Under the pieces are notes generated by a model. The model saw only the letters and a list, made by a program, of their open reading frames with translations. It was not told the DNA's origin and searched no databases. The position numbers and the translations under genes were made by a program. DNA of 64,000 nt from Nocardioides humi (GTDB lineage Bacteria; Actinomycetota; Actinomycetes; Propionibacteriales; Nocardioidaceae), in contig NZ_CP041146.1 in assembly GCF_006494775.1 (NCBI RefSeq), positions 1,054,001 to 1,118,000 of the forward strand, given 5' to 3'. This document shows positions 54,192 to 62,541 of the stretch, in pieces; position 1 is the first letter of the stretch; every line of letters starts with the position of its first letter.

Positions 54192-54712
54192 CAGTTCACG
54201 GCTCCTTCGGTGACGTCGGCGACGTCGGTATCGGCGGCCCGGTCGTCGGGCGCCCGTTCGAACAGTAGGGAATCCAGCGCGAGCCGGGTCCGTCGTACCG
54301 ACGCGACCAGGAGGGACGCGGCGAGCAGCGCGGCGTCGCGGGCGATCTCCCAGGGGTACGCCGACGCGGCGCCCGGCTTCGTCCCGCCACCCCCGAAGCA
54401 GCCGCAGTCGATCTCGATCCCGCGCGCCCAGACCGAGGCGATGCCGATGATGAAGGCCGCGAACAGCAGCGCCGACACGACGGCCGCGCCCCGGGTGAGG
54501 ACACCCAGCACCAGCGCCAACCCGACGGCCAGCTCGACCGCGGGCAGCGCCAGCCCGACCGCCTCGGCGACCGAGGAGGGCAGCAGCTGGTAGGCGCGGA
54601 CGGCGGCGATGCTGGCGTCCGGCTCGGTGATCTTCAGGGCACCGGCGACGATCCACACACCGCCGGTCACCAGCCGGGCGGCCAGACCCGCCCAGGCCAG
54701 CGTCCCTCTCAT
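54191..54712 (-). CDS. MauE/DoxX-family membrane protein
   Basis: 173 residues, four membrane helices (AWAGLAARLVTGGVWIVAGA; LALPAVELAVGLALVLGVLT; and others). A Cys-x-Cys pair in IEIDCGCFGGGG sits at a membrane boundary, as in MauE proteins that pass electrons for disulfide formation. It heads a chain of four overlapping genes and is the likely redox partner of the DsbA-like protein next to it. Confidence 0.88.
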   Translation of the reverse strand: MRGTLAWAGLAARLVTGGVWIVAGALKITEPDASIAAVRAYQLLPSSVAEAVGLALPAVELAVGLALVLGVLTRGAAVVSALLFAAFIIGIASVWARGIEIDCGCFGGGGTKPGAASAYPWEIARDAALLAASLLVASVRRTRLALDSLLFERAPDDRAADTDVADVTEGAVN

Positions 54713-54792
54713 GCCGGTGAGGCTAACCGGCCCCGCTGAGCGCCGGCTGAGAACCCCGCGCCGTGCCGCCGTACGGCGTAGGGTGCACCCTC

Positions 54793-55428
54793 GTGAACGA
54801 ACGACTGGTCTGGATCGACTGCGAGATGACCGGGCTCGACCTCGGGGCCGACGCCCTCATCGAGGTCGCGGCGCTGGTGACGGACTTCGACCTCAACGTC
54901 CTCGGCGACGGCGTCGACGTCATCATCAAGCCGCCCGCCGAGGCGCTGGACCAGATGATCGAGTTCGTCCGCACCATGCACGAGTCGTCCGGCCTGCTCG
55001 CCGAGCTCGAGAACGGCGTGACGCTGCAGGAGGCCGAGGAGCAGGTGATGGCCTACCTGCGCGAGCACTGCCCCGCCGACAGCCGCCCGCCGCTCGCCGG
55101 CAACTCGGTCGCGACCGACCGCGGCTTCGTGGCGCGCGACATGCCCGTCCTCGACGCCTTCCTGCACTACCGGATCGTCGACGTCTCCTCGATCAAGGAG
55201 CTGTCGAAGCGCTGGTTCCCACGCGCCTACTTCAACGCCCCGACCAAGCGTGGCAACCACCGCGCGCTGGCCGACATCCAGGAGAGCATCGAGGAGCTGC
55301 GCTACTACCGCGACACCGTCTTCGTGCCCCTCCCCGGCCCGGACTCCGAGGTCGCCAAGGAGGCCGCGGCCCGGCACGGCGGCGCGCTCACCGGCCTCGG
55401 CGCACCGGAGACGGGTACCGATTCCTAG
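54793..55428 (+). CDS. orn: Oligoribonuclease
   Basis: 211 residues from GTG 54793. DEDDh exonuclease motifs: [11 protein letters not shown] (Exo I), [17 protein letters not shown] (Exo II), [20 protein letters not shown] (Exo III with the histidine and aspartate). It degrades 2-5-mer RNAs such as pGpG. -10-like TAGGGT lies 8 nt before the GTG, so the transcript may be leaderless. Slightly longer tail ([16 protein letters not shown]) than the proteobacterial enzyme, normal for actinobacteria. Confidence 0.96.
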   Translation: MNERLVWIDCEMTGLDLGADALIEVAALVTDFDLNVLGDGVDVIIKPPAEALDQMIEFVRTMHESSGLLAELENGVTLQEAEEQVMAYLREHCPADSRPPLAGNSVATDRGFVARDMPVLDAFLHYRIVDVSSIKELSKRWFPRAYFNAPTKRGNHRALADIQESIEELRYYRDTVFVPLPGPDSEVAKEAAARHGGALTGLGAPETGTDS

Positions 55429-55475
55429 TTCCGGGCGGCTAGCCTCTACACTCGTCTCCGGCTCGTGAGAGCCAT

Positions 55476-55549
55476 GGTGGGTATAGCTCAGCTGGTAGAG
55501 CGCCGCGTTGTGGTCGCGGATGTCGCGGGTTCAAGTCCCGTTACTCACC
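55476..55549 (+). tRNA. tRNA-His (anticodon GTG)
   Basis: Acceptor GTGGGTA pairs with TACTCAC (one G-T). The extra G at position -1 (55476) faces C73, the tRNA-His identity pair. Anticodon stem CCGCG/CGCGG encloses TTGTGGT (anticodon GTG). T arm CGGGTTCAAGTCCCG. CCA is not encoded. Followed by a strong hairpin. Confidence 0.95.
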
Positions 55550-55557
55550 CCGACAGC

Positions 55558-55587
55558 CTCGGCCGGACTCCTCGGAGTCCGGCCGAG
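55558..55587 (+). terminator. Terminator hairpin after tRNA-His
   Basis: Perfect 14-bp stem CTCGGCCGGACTCC with its complement around a 2-nt loop, 9 bp past the tRNA. The last two bases overlap the first bases of repeat copy A. Confidence 0.75.
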
Positions 55588-55746
55588 CTTGGATTCACCG
55601 ATGGGCCGCGTCGCGAGCGTCACCAGGCGGGTGTGATGGCAAGGCAGCGGCGCGACGACGGTCTGGTTGCGCCATCGAGCGTCGCTAACGCCGCCAGCGC
55701 GCCCGGATGGTGGCGGACAGCAGCGGGAGATCGGTGAATCCAAGCT
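55586..55746 (+). repeat. Structured repeat, copy A (161 bp, self-complementary ends)
   Basis: Perfect 17-bp terminal arms: AGCTTGGATTCACCGAT at 55586-55602 and the complement at 55730-55746. Core blocks shared with copies B and C: GCGTCGCGAGCGTCACCAG, CGGGTGTGATGGCAAGGC, CCATCGAGCGTCG, TAACGCCGCCAGCGCGCC. It begins at the tRNA-His terminator and ends about 90 bp before an ABC gene. Confidence 0.78.
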
Positions 55747-55838
55747 GAGGTCATTTCATCCCCCGGTATGACCCGGGCGCCGGAGGACCAGACCGCGGGC
55801 TGACGTGCGGAAGGCGCCGGCTTCGTAGCGTCGGCGGC

Positions 55839-56549
55839 ATGCCGACCACCACGCACGCACCGTCCCCGCTCGTCGCGACCGACCTGGTCCAGACCTATGG
55901 CACGGGCCCGGGCGCGACCCACGCCCTCGCCGGGGTGAGCCTGACGATCGCACCCGGCGAGACGGTCGCGATCATGGGGCCGTCCGGGTCGGGGAAGACG
56001 ACGCTGCTGCACTGCCTCGCCGGGGTGATCCGGCCGACCTCGGGGTCGGTGGTGTGGCGGGACGAGGACCTCGCCCGCGCGGGCGACCGGCGCCGGACGG
56101 CACTGCGCCGTACCGACTTCGGCTTCGTCTTCCAGTCCGGCCAGCTGCTGCCGGAGCTGCCGGCGGTCGAGAACGCCGCCCTCCCGCTGATGCTCGCCGG
56201 GACGCCGCGCGCCGAGGCGACGCGCGCGGCGGCGGCGTGGCTGGCCCACCTCGGGCTGGCGGGGATGGAGCGGCGCCGTCCCGGCGAGCTGTCCGGCGGC
56301 CAGGCGCAGCGGGTGGCGATCGCGCGGGCGCTGGTGGGCGCTCCGGGCGTGGTCTTCGCCGACGAGCCGACCGGCGCGCTCGACCAGGCGACCGGGGGCG
56401 ACGTGCTCCGCGTGCTGACCTCGGCGACCCGGGCCACCGGCGCCGCGCTCGTCGTGGTGACGCACGACGAGGCCGTCGCCACCCACTGCTCGCGGGTGGT
56501 CACCATGCGCGACGGACGGATCACGGCGGCCCTGGGGGCGGCGCGATGA
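55839..56549 (+). CDS. ABC ATP-binding protein, MacB/LolD type
   Basis: 236 residues. Walker A AIMGPSGSGKTTLLHCLAGV, Q-loop FGFVFQSGQLLPELPAVENA, signature GELSGGQAQRVAIARAL, Walker B VVFADEPTGALDQATGGDVL, switch His VVTHDEAVA. The LolD/MacB subfamily pairs with FtsX-like permeases, and the next gene is one; the two overlap by ATGA (56546-56549). Likely exports or mechanically transmits at the membrane; substrate unknown. Confidence 0.94.
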   Translation: MPTTTHAPSPLVATDLVQTYGTGPGATHALAGVSLTIAPGETVAIMGPSGSGKTTLLHCLAGVIRPTSGSVVWRDEDLARAGDRRRTALRRTDFGFVFQSGQLLPELPAVENAALPLMLAGTPRAEATRAAAAWLAHLGLAGMERRRPGELSGGQAQRVAIARALVGAPGVVFADEPTGALDQATGGDVLRVLTSATRATGAALVVVTHDEAVATHCSRVVTMRDGRITAALGAAR

Positions 56550-57910
56550 GCGGCACCGTGGCGCTGTGGACCCTGCTGCGGCGGCGTACGGCGAGCGCGG
56601 GCGAGCGCCGGCGCCTGACCGAGGTCCTCGCGGTCGTCGCGTTCGCCACCACGACCGCGGTCCTGCTGGTGGTCGTCGGCGGGTTCCGGGCGTTCTGGGC
56701 CCGCGCCGGCGGCGCCGACGGGATCGCCGACGGGATGGAGGCGGGCGGCGAGGTCTCGTTCGCCGCGCAGTACCCGATCCTCGCCGGCATCGCGGTGCTG
56801 CTCATCCTGGTGCCGCTCGGGACCCTCGGCGCGGCGGCGGCCCGCCTGGCCGCCGCGCGCCGCGACGCCCGGCTGGCCGCGCTCCGGCTGTGCGGCGCGA
56901 CGCGCGCGCAGGTCGGCGGGATCACCCTCCTCGACGCCGCCGCCCAGGCCGTCGTCGGCGCGGCCGCGGGCGTCGTCGGGTACGCCGCGCTGGTGCCGCT
57001 GGTCGCCCTGACCCGGTTCCAGGGGCGGGCCTTCGACTGGTCGGAGCTGTGGGTCGGCGTACCCGCGCTGCTGGGTGCCGTGGCGGCGGTGGTCGTGGTC
57101 GCCGTGCTGTCGGCGGCGGTGAGCCTGCGCCGAGTGGCGATCACGCCACTCGGGGTCGCCAACCGGGTCACACCGCCCGGGATGCGCGCCGTGCGACTGC
57201 TGTCGACCGCGGCCGCCGTCGTCGGGCTGGTCGTCGTCTCGAAGGTCTCGTTCGGCTCGCTCGGCGTGACGATCGCGCTGGTGACCGGCTTCGTGCTCGC
57301 GGCCTTCGCGACGATGAACGTAGTGGGCCCGTTCACGATCTGGCTGGTCGGGCAGCTCACCGCGACGCTCGCCCGCTCGGTCCCGACGCTGCTGGCGGGC
57401 CGCCGGATCGCGGACGCGCCCAAGGCGGCGTGGCGCTCGGTCGGCGGGGTCGGGCTGGCGACCTTCATCGCCGGGCTCACCGCGACCTTCTCCCTCGTCG
57501 ACGTCGCGGACGGCGCGCCCCGCGAGGAGGTGGCGTTCGTCGCCGACCTGAAGACCGGCGGGTTCCTGACCCTCGCGATCGTCGGCGTCCTCGCCGCGGT
57601 GTCGACCGGGGTGATGCAGGCCGGTCGGGTGATCGAGCAGCAGCGGGAGTACCGCGCCCTCGCCCTCGCCGGCACCGATCCCCGCACCCTCGATGCCGCC
57701 CGGCTGCGGGAGACCCTCGTCCCGCTGCTGGTCAGCGTCGGCGTCGCCAGCGGCACGGTGCTGATGGTGATGATCCCGCTGGTCGGCCTCGGCGCCGCCA
57801 CCGACCCGGGGGTGATCGTGCAGTACCTGCTCTGCGTCGTGGTCGCCGCCGGACTGGTCCTCGCCGGCGCCGCCGCCTCGCGGGGCGTCGCCCGCGCCGT
57901 CGCCGGATGA
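56546..57910 (+). CDS. FtsX-like ABC permease
   Basis: 454 residues. Two halves each with three to four membrane helices, in the style of an actinobacterial FtsX-type permease: N-terminal VLAVVAFATTTAVLLVVVGG, ARLAAARRDARLAALRLCGA (the conserved cytoplasmic coupling segment LRLCGATRAQV), repeated as REYRALALAGTDPRTLDAAR in the second half. Works with the ATPase directly upstream. No large periplasmic MacB domain is visible. Confidence 0.92.
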   Translation: MSGTVALWTLLRRRTASAGERRRLTEVLAVVAFATTTAVLLVVVGGFRAFWARAGGADGIADGMEAGGEVSFAAQYPILAGIAVLLILVPLGTLGAAAARLAAARRDARLAALRLCGATRAQVGGITLLDAAAQAVVGAAAGVVGYAALVPLVALTRFQGRAFDWSELWVGVPALLGAVAAVVVVAVLSAAVSLRRVAITPLGVANRVTPPGMRAVRLLSTAAAVVGLVVVSKVSFGSLGVTIALVTGFVLAAFATMNVVGPFTIWLVGQLTATLARSVPTLLAGRRIADAPKAAWRSVGGVGLATFIAGLTATFSLVDVADGAPREEVAFVADLKTGGFLTLAIVGVLAAVSTGVMQAGRVIEQQREYRALALAGTDPRTLDAARLRETLVPLLVSVGVASGTVLMVMIPLVGLGAATDPGVIVQYLLCVVVAAGLVLAGAAASRGVARAVAG

Positions 57911-57925
57911 CCCCGGCGCCTATTA

Positions 57926-57941
57926 TCTGACTATAGTCAGA
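57926..57941. promoter_or_regulatory. Palindromic MarR-type operator over the -10 element
   Basis: TCTGACTATAGTCAGA is a perfect 16-bp palindrome ending 2 bp before ATG 57944. It contains TATAGT (57932-57937), a -10 6 nt from the start codon, so the transcript is probably leaderless and repressed when the palindrome is bound. The encoded MarR domain is the obvious binder. Confidence 0.7.
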
Positions 57942-57943
57942 GA

Positions 57944-58822
57944 ATGCACCTGACCGAGACCCTGCGCCGCTTCAACCGCACCTACACCCAGCGCATCGGC
58001 GTGCTCGACGAGTCCTTCCTCGGCACCGGCCGGCCGCTGGCCGTCTCCCGGCTGCTGTTCGAGATCGGCACCGCCGACGCCGCCGGCGGGACGGGGGTGC
58101 GCGAGCTGCGCGACCGGCTCGACCTCGACTCCGGGCACGTCTCCCGGATGCTGCGCCGGCTCGAGGCCGACGGCCTGGTCGCCACCGTGCCCGACGAGAC
58201 CGACCGCCGGCGGCGGCTGGTCCGCCTCACCCCCGCCGGCCGGACGGCGTACGACGACCTCGAGCGCCGCTCCGAGGAGCTCGCCGGACGCCTCGTCGAG
58301 CCGCTGACCGCGCGGCAGCAGGAACGGCTGGCCGAGGCGCTGCGGACCGCCGACCTGCTGGTGCGGGCGGCGACGGTCCGGCTGACGGAGGTGGCCGCGG
58401 ACGCAGCCGTCGCGCGGGAGGCGACCCGGCGCTACGTGGCGGAGCTCGACGCGCGGTTCCCGGACGGCTTCGATCCCGGCGGGCCGGACGCGCCGGAGCC
58501 CGGGTCGACGTATGTCGTCGCGAGCTCGGACGGCGAGCCGGTGGCCTACGGCGGGATCCGGCCGGTCCCCGAGGCCGGGGCGGCGACCGCCGAGATCAAG
58601 CGGATGTGGGTGCACGGCGACTGGCGCGGCGCCGGGCTGGGCGCGCGGATGCTGCGCCACCTCGAGGCGCTCGCCGCCGCGCAGGGCCACCGCCGGGTCG
58701 TGCTCGACACGAACGGCACCCTGCGCGAGGCGATCGCGATGTACGAGCGCGCCGGCTACGAGCGGATCGAGCGCTACAACGACAACCCGTACGCCGAGGC
58801 GTTCTTCGAGAAGCGCCTCTGA
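57944..58822 (+). CDS. MarR-GNAT fusion: regulator with acetyltransferase domain
   Basis: 292 residues, two domains. Residues 1-145: MarR winged helix (VRELRDRLDLDSGHVSRMLR recognition helix; TVPDETDRRRRLVRLTPAGR wing). Residues about 150-292: GNAT fold with acetyl-CoA motif KRMWVHGDWRGAGLGARMLR and YERAGYERIERYNDNPYAEA. The fusion is a known class of actinobacterial bifunctional protein; the acetylation target is unknown. It follows the ABC pair by 33 bp and may control it and itself through the palindrome. Confidence 0.9.
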   Translation: MHLTETLRRFNRTYTQRIGVLDESFLGTGRPLAVSRLLFEIGTADAAGGTGVRELRDRLDLDSGHVSRMLRRLEADGLVATVPDETDRRRRLVRLTPAGRTAYDDLERRSEELAGRLVEPLTARQQERLAEALRTADLLVRAATVRLTEVAADAAVAREATRRYVAELDARFPDGFDPGGPDAPEPGSTYVVASSDGEPVAYGGIRPVPEAGAATAEIKRMWVHGDWRGAGLGARMLRHLEALAAAQGHRRVVLDTNGTLREAIAMYERAGYERIERYNDNPYAEAFFEKRL

Positions 58823-58825
58823 GCC

Positions 58826-59779
58826 TCAGCCGCCGATCGGGAGCCCGAACCGCCCCTTCTGGAAGTCCTCGTAGGCCGCCAGCACCTCGGCCTTGGTGTT
58901 CATCACGAACGGCCCGGCCCAGGCGATGGGCTCGCGGATCGGCTGCCCGCCGACGACGATGACGTCGAGCCTCGGGGAGCGGCTCTCCTGCCGAGCATCG
59001 GCGGCGATCGTCAGGTAGTCGCCGGCGCCGAGGACGGCGGTCTGGCCGGTGCGTACGGGACTCGGCTCGGTGGCACCGACGCTCCCGGACCCGTTGAGGA
59101 CGTAGACGAGCGCGTTGTGCTCGACCTGCCACGGCAGGTCGAGGCGGGCGCCGGGCTCGAGGGTGGCGTGCACCAGGGTCATCGGCGTGTACGTCGACCC
59201 GGGGCCGGCGTACCCGGCGACGCCGCCGGCGATCACCCGGACCAGCGTGCCGGCGTCCTCGCTCGCGAGCAGCGCGACCTCGCCGGAGCGGATGTCCTGG
59301 TAGCGCGGGTCGTTCAGCTTGTCGGTCCTCGGCAGGTTCACCCAGAGCTGGACGCCGTGGAAGAGCCCGCCGGCCTGGACCAGCCACTCGGGCGGGGCCT
59401 CGATGTGGAGCAGCCCGCTGCCGGCGGTCATCCACTGGGTGTCGCCGTTGGTGATGGTGCCGCCCCCGCCGTGGCTGTCCTGGTGGTCGAAGACGCCGTC
59501 GATGATGTACGTGACGGTCTCGAAGCCGCGGTGCGGGTGCCACGGCGTGCCCTTGGGCTCACCGGGCGCGTACTCCACCTCGCCCATCTGGTCCATCATG
59601 ATGAACGGGTCGAGGTCCCGCAGGTCGATGCCGGCGAACGCCCGGCGGACCGGGAAGCCCTCCCCCTCGTAGCCCTGCGGGGCGGACGTCACCTGCCGCA
59701 CGGGACGCGGCTGGTCGCCGAGCCCCGGCGCCTTCAGGCGCGGCAGAACGGTCAGGTCGTCGACGGTGATCGCGGGCAT
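58826..59779 (-). CDS. Pirin family protein
   Basis: 317 residues, bicupin. Metal ligands of the N-terminal cupin: GTPWHPHRGFETVTYIIDGV (two His), FDHQDSHGGGG and LLHIEAPPEW (His, Glu). The C-terminal pirin_C cupin follows (LVHATLEPGARLDLPWQVEH). Pirins include quercetinase-type dioxygenases and transcriptional cofactors; which applies is not determinable. The stop lies 4 bp from the end of the convergent MarR-GNAT gene. Confidence 0.92.
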   Translation of the reverse strand: MPAITVDDLTVLPRLKAPGLGDQPRPVRQVTSAPQGYEGEGFPVRRAFAGIDLRDLDPFIMMDQMGEVEYAPGEPKGTPWHPHRGFETVTYIIDGVFDHQDSHGGGGTITNGDTQWMTAGSGLLHIEAPPEWLVQAGGLFHGVQLWVNLPRTDKLNDPRYQDIRSGEVALLASEDAGTLVRVIAGGVAGYAGPGSTYTPMTLVHATLEPGARLDLPWQVEHNALVYVLNGSGSVGATEPSPVRTGQTAVLGAGDYLTIAADARQESRSPRLDVIVVGGQPIREPIAWAGPFVMNTKAEVLAAYEDFQKGRFGLPIGG

Positions 59780-59789
59780 CGCAACTCCA

Positions 59790-59825
59790 GGTGACAGGGA
59801 AGGGGACTGGTTGCCGTGTCAACCA
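59790..59825 (-). promoter_or_regulatory. Inverted repeat in the pirin promoter
   Basis: On the minus strand GGTTG-ACAC-GGCAACC forms an inverted repeat (59809-59824) that includes TTGACA, a -35-like hexamer, about 35 bp upstream of ATG 59779. A -10 is not clear. Confidence 0.3.
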
Positions 59826-59866
59826 TAGTGCGTGGCGGAGCATTCCCGGGCCCCTAGGCTCAGGCC

Positions 59867-61444
59867 ATGACCAGGGGGACGTACGACGCCGTGGTCGTCG
59901 GCGCCGGCCACAACGGCCTGACCGCGGCGGCCTACCTGGCGCGCGCCGGGCTCTCGGTGCTCGTGCTCGAGCGGCTCGACCGGGTCGGCGGCGCTGCGGT
60001 GTCGGCCCAGGCGTTCCCCGGCTTCTCGACCCGGCTCTCGCGGTACTCCTACCTGGTCTCGCTCCTGCCCGACCAGGTCGTGGCCGACCTGGGGCTCGAC
60101 CTGCGGCTGGTGAGCCGGCCGACGGCGTCGTACTCCCCCACGGTGCGCGGCGGCCGCCCGACCGGGCTGCTCGTCGAGCGCGAGGAAGGCGAGGCCACGC
60201 GGGCGTCGTTCCGGGAGCTGACCGGCGGCGACGAGGAGTACGACGCCTGGCGGGCGTTCTACGACGGCGTGGCCGGGCTGGCCCGGGCCGTGGCCCCGAC
60301 CCTGACCCGGCCGCTGGTCACCGGCGCCGCGATCCGTGCGCAGGTCGACCCGCAGATCTGGCGCGACGTCGTCGAGCAGCCGATCGGCGTGGCGATCGGC
60401 CGGCGGTTCCGCGACGACCTGGTGCGCGGCGTGGTCGGCACCGACGCGCTGATCGGGACCTTCGCATCCCTCCACGACCGGTCCCTGGTCCAGAACCGCT
60501 GCTTCCTCTACCACCTGATCGGCAACGGGACCGGGGAGTGGCGGGTCCCCGTCGGCGGGATGGGCGCGGTCACCGACGCCCTCGCCCGGGCGGCGACCGA
60601 GGCCGGCGCCGAGATCGTCACCGGCGCCGGGGTGAGCGCGATCCGGCCGACCGGCGACGCGGCGGGCGACCCGGTGGAGGTGCACTGGCACGACGGCGGC
60701 CGGGAGCACACGGTCGAGGCGTCGTACGTGCTGGCGAACGTGGCGCCCTGGGTGCTGCGGATCCTGCTCGGCGAGGACGAGGACCCGGCCACGAAGCCGG
60801 AGGGCGCCCAGCTCAAGATCAACCTCCTGCTCTCCCGGCTGCCCCGGCTGCGGTCCGGCATCGACCCGGAGGTCGCCTTCGCCGGCACCCTCCACCTCGC
60901 CGAGACCGCCGCGGACCTCGAGGTCGCCTGGGCGGCCGCGCACCGCGGTGAGCTGCCGGACCCGCTGCCCGGCGAGGTCTACTGCCACTCGCTCACCGAC
61001 CCCTCGATCCTCGGGGACGTGCCGGCCGGCACCCACACGCTGACGTACTTCGGCCTCCACACCCCGGCACGGCTCTTCGCGGCCGATCCCGACGGCGTGC
61101 GCGAGGAGGCGGTACGCCGCGCGATCGCCTCGCTCGACGCCGTCCTGGAGGACCCGATCGACTCGGTCGTGCTGCGCGCCCCCGACGGCACGCCGTGCAT
61201 CGAGGCCCGGATCCCGCAGGACGTCGAGGCGGACCTGGCCATGCCCGGCGGGCACATCTTCCACGGCGACCTCGACTGGCCCTGGGCCCCCGCCCGGGCC
61301 CGGCTGGAGTCCCCCGCCGAGCGCTGGGGCGTCCAGACCGGCCACCCCGGGGTGCTCCTGTGCGGCTCGGGCGCCCGGCGCGGCGGCGCCGTCTCCGGCC
61401 TCGGCGGCCACAACGCCGCACAGGCGGTCCTGGAGGCCCGGTGA
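59867..61444 (+). CDS. FAD-dependent oxidoreductase (phytoene desaturase/PYROXD2-like)
   Basis: 525 residues. N-terminal dinucleotide fold VVVGAGHNGLTAAAYLARAG followed by LERLDRVGGAAVS; flavin-site C-terminus CGSGARRGGAVSGLGGHNAA. Middle substrate domain with NGTGEWRVPVGGMGAVTDAL. The family oxidises or isomerises polyenes and related substrates; this subgroup (PYROXD2-like) is poorly characterised. TAGGCT lies 6 nt before ATG, so the mRNA may be leaderless. No carotenoid genes are nearby. Confidence 0.9.
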   Translation: MTRGTYDAVVVGAGHNGLTAAAYLARAGLSVLVLERLDRVGGAAVSAQAFPGFSTRLSRYSYLVSLLPDQVVADLGLDLRLVSRPTASYSPTVRGGRPTGLLVEREEGEATRASFRELTGGDEEYDAWRAFYDGVAGLARAVAPTLTRPLVTGAAIRAQVDPQIWRDVVEQPIGVAIGRRFRDDLVRGVVGTDALIGTFASLHDRSLVQNRCFLYHLIGNGTGEWRVPVGGMGAVTDALARAATEAGAEIVTGAGVSAIRPTGDAAGDPVEVHWHDGGREHTVEASYVLANVAPWVLRILLGEDEDPATKPEGAQLKINLLLSRLPRLRSGIDPEVAFAGTLHLAETAADLEVAWAAAHRGELPDPLPGEVYCHSLTDPSILGDVPAGTHTLTYFGLHTPARLFAADPDGVREEAVRRAIASLDAVLEDPIDSVVLRAPDGTPCIEARIPQDVEADLAMPGGHIFHGDLDWPWAPARARLESPAERWGVQTGHPGVLLCGSGARRGGAVSGLGGHNAAQAVLEAR

Positions 61445-61517
61445 CGGCCACCACGGCCCTCCCGATTTCGTCCGGATCGGCCTACGCTGGTAATGTTTCC
61501 TCTCGCGTTCACCGCAT

Positions 61518-61590
<73 letters not shown>

Positions 61591-61595
61591 CCGCA

Positions 61596-61631
61596 CAGGA
61601 GGGGCCCGGTCGGATGACCGGGCCCCTCCTG
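61596..61631 (+). terminator. Terminator hairpin after tRNA-Lys
   Basis: Perfect 16-bp stem CAGGAGGGGCCCGGTC with its complement and a GGAT loop. No T-run. It separates the tRNA from the GDPD gene. Confidence 0.8.
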
Positions 61632-61664
61632 CATGTCCGCTCCAGCCAACCGCCGAAGGAACCC

Positions 61665-62507
61665 GTGCGCGCCCCGTCCCTGCTCGTCGCCGCACTGCTG
61701 GCTCTCGGCGCGCTCGTGTCCGTCCCGACCGCGGCCCGGGCCGACGGGACGCGGAACCCAGCGGGTCATTCGCGGGGCGCTGTCCACACCTTCGAGGTGG
61801 TGGCCCACCGGGGTGCGACCGGACGCCACCGCACGGAGAACGGCCTGCGCGCGCTCCGCCACGCCGTCGCCGTCGGCGCGGACCGGGTGGAACTCGACGT
61901 ACGGCCGACGGCGGACGGCCGCCTGGTCGTGATGCACGACCCCCGCCTCGACCGGACGACCAACTGCCGCGGTCGGGTGAACACCTGGACCCTGGCGCGG
62001 ATCCAACGGTCCTGCCGACTCCGCGACGGCAGCGACGTCCCCTCGCTGGAGTCCTACGTCGCCGAAGCCCACCGGCTCGAGGTCGGCCTGCTCATCGAGC
62101 TCAAGCAGGCGCCCGGCTGGCGCCGCAAGACCTGGCGGCACCTGCGCGACTCCCTCGACGTGCTCGGCCGCTCCGACCGGGCCCGGCTGCTGTCGTTCAG
62201 CCCGGCGCTGCTGCACCGGGCCGCGAAGGCGCTCCCCGACGTACGCACGGTCTGGATCGCGCACCGCTTCCGGCCGAGCGCCCGGCAGGTCGCGAAGATC
62301 GCCGACGGCGTCTCGCTCGACGCGCGCTTCGTGACACCTCGCCTGGTCAAGCAGCTGCGGAGGCGCGGGCTCCTCGTCCTCGGCCAGGTGTCCAACCGGC
62401 GTGCCGCCTGGCAGCGCTACCTGCGCGCGGGCGTCGACGGCGGCAGCACCGACCGCACGGCCGACCTGGTCAGGTGGTGGCACAGGCGTCAGGCCGTCGC
62501 GGACTGA
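61665..62507 (+). CDS. Secreted glycerophosphodiester phosphodiesterase
   Basis: 280 residues from GTG 61665, preceded by GAAGGA (the open frame starts at 61614, but that ATG lies inside the tRNA terminator). Signal peptide APSLLVAALLALGALVSVPT ending ARADG. GDPD motifs: VVAHRGATGRHRTENGLRAL (catalytic His, Glu), RVELDVRPTADGRLVVMHDP (Glu, Asp, second His), LLIELKQAPGW (metal Glu). It releases glycerol-3-phosphate from glycerophosphodiesters outside the cell. About the normal length for the family. Confidence 0.92.
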   Translation: MRAPSLLVAALLALGALVSVPTAARADGTRNPAGHSRGAVHTFEVVAHRGATGRHRTENGLRALRHAVAVGADRVELDVRPTADGRLVVMHDPRLDRTTNCRGRVNTWTLARIQRSCRLRDGSDVPSLESYVAEAHRLEVGLLIELKQAPGWRRKTWRHLRDSLDVLGRSDRARLLSFSPALLHRAAKALPDVRTVWIAHRFRPSARQVAKIADGVSLDARFVTPRLVKQLRRRGLLVLGQVSNRRAAWQRYLRAGVDGGSTDRTADLVRWWHRRQAVAD

Positions 62508-62541
62508 CCTGACATCCATCCGGGCGTGAGGCTTCATTACG

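Noticed and set aside
61614..61664. Upstream ATG start for the GDPD gene
   Set aside because: It lies inside the tRNA-Lys terminator stem. GTG 61665 has a ribosome site and begins directly with a signal peptide.
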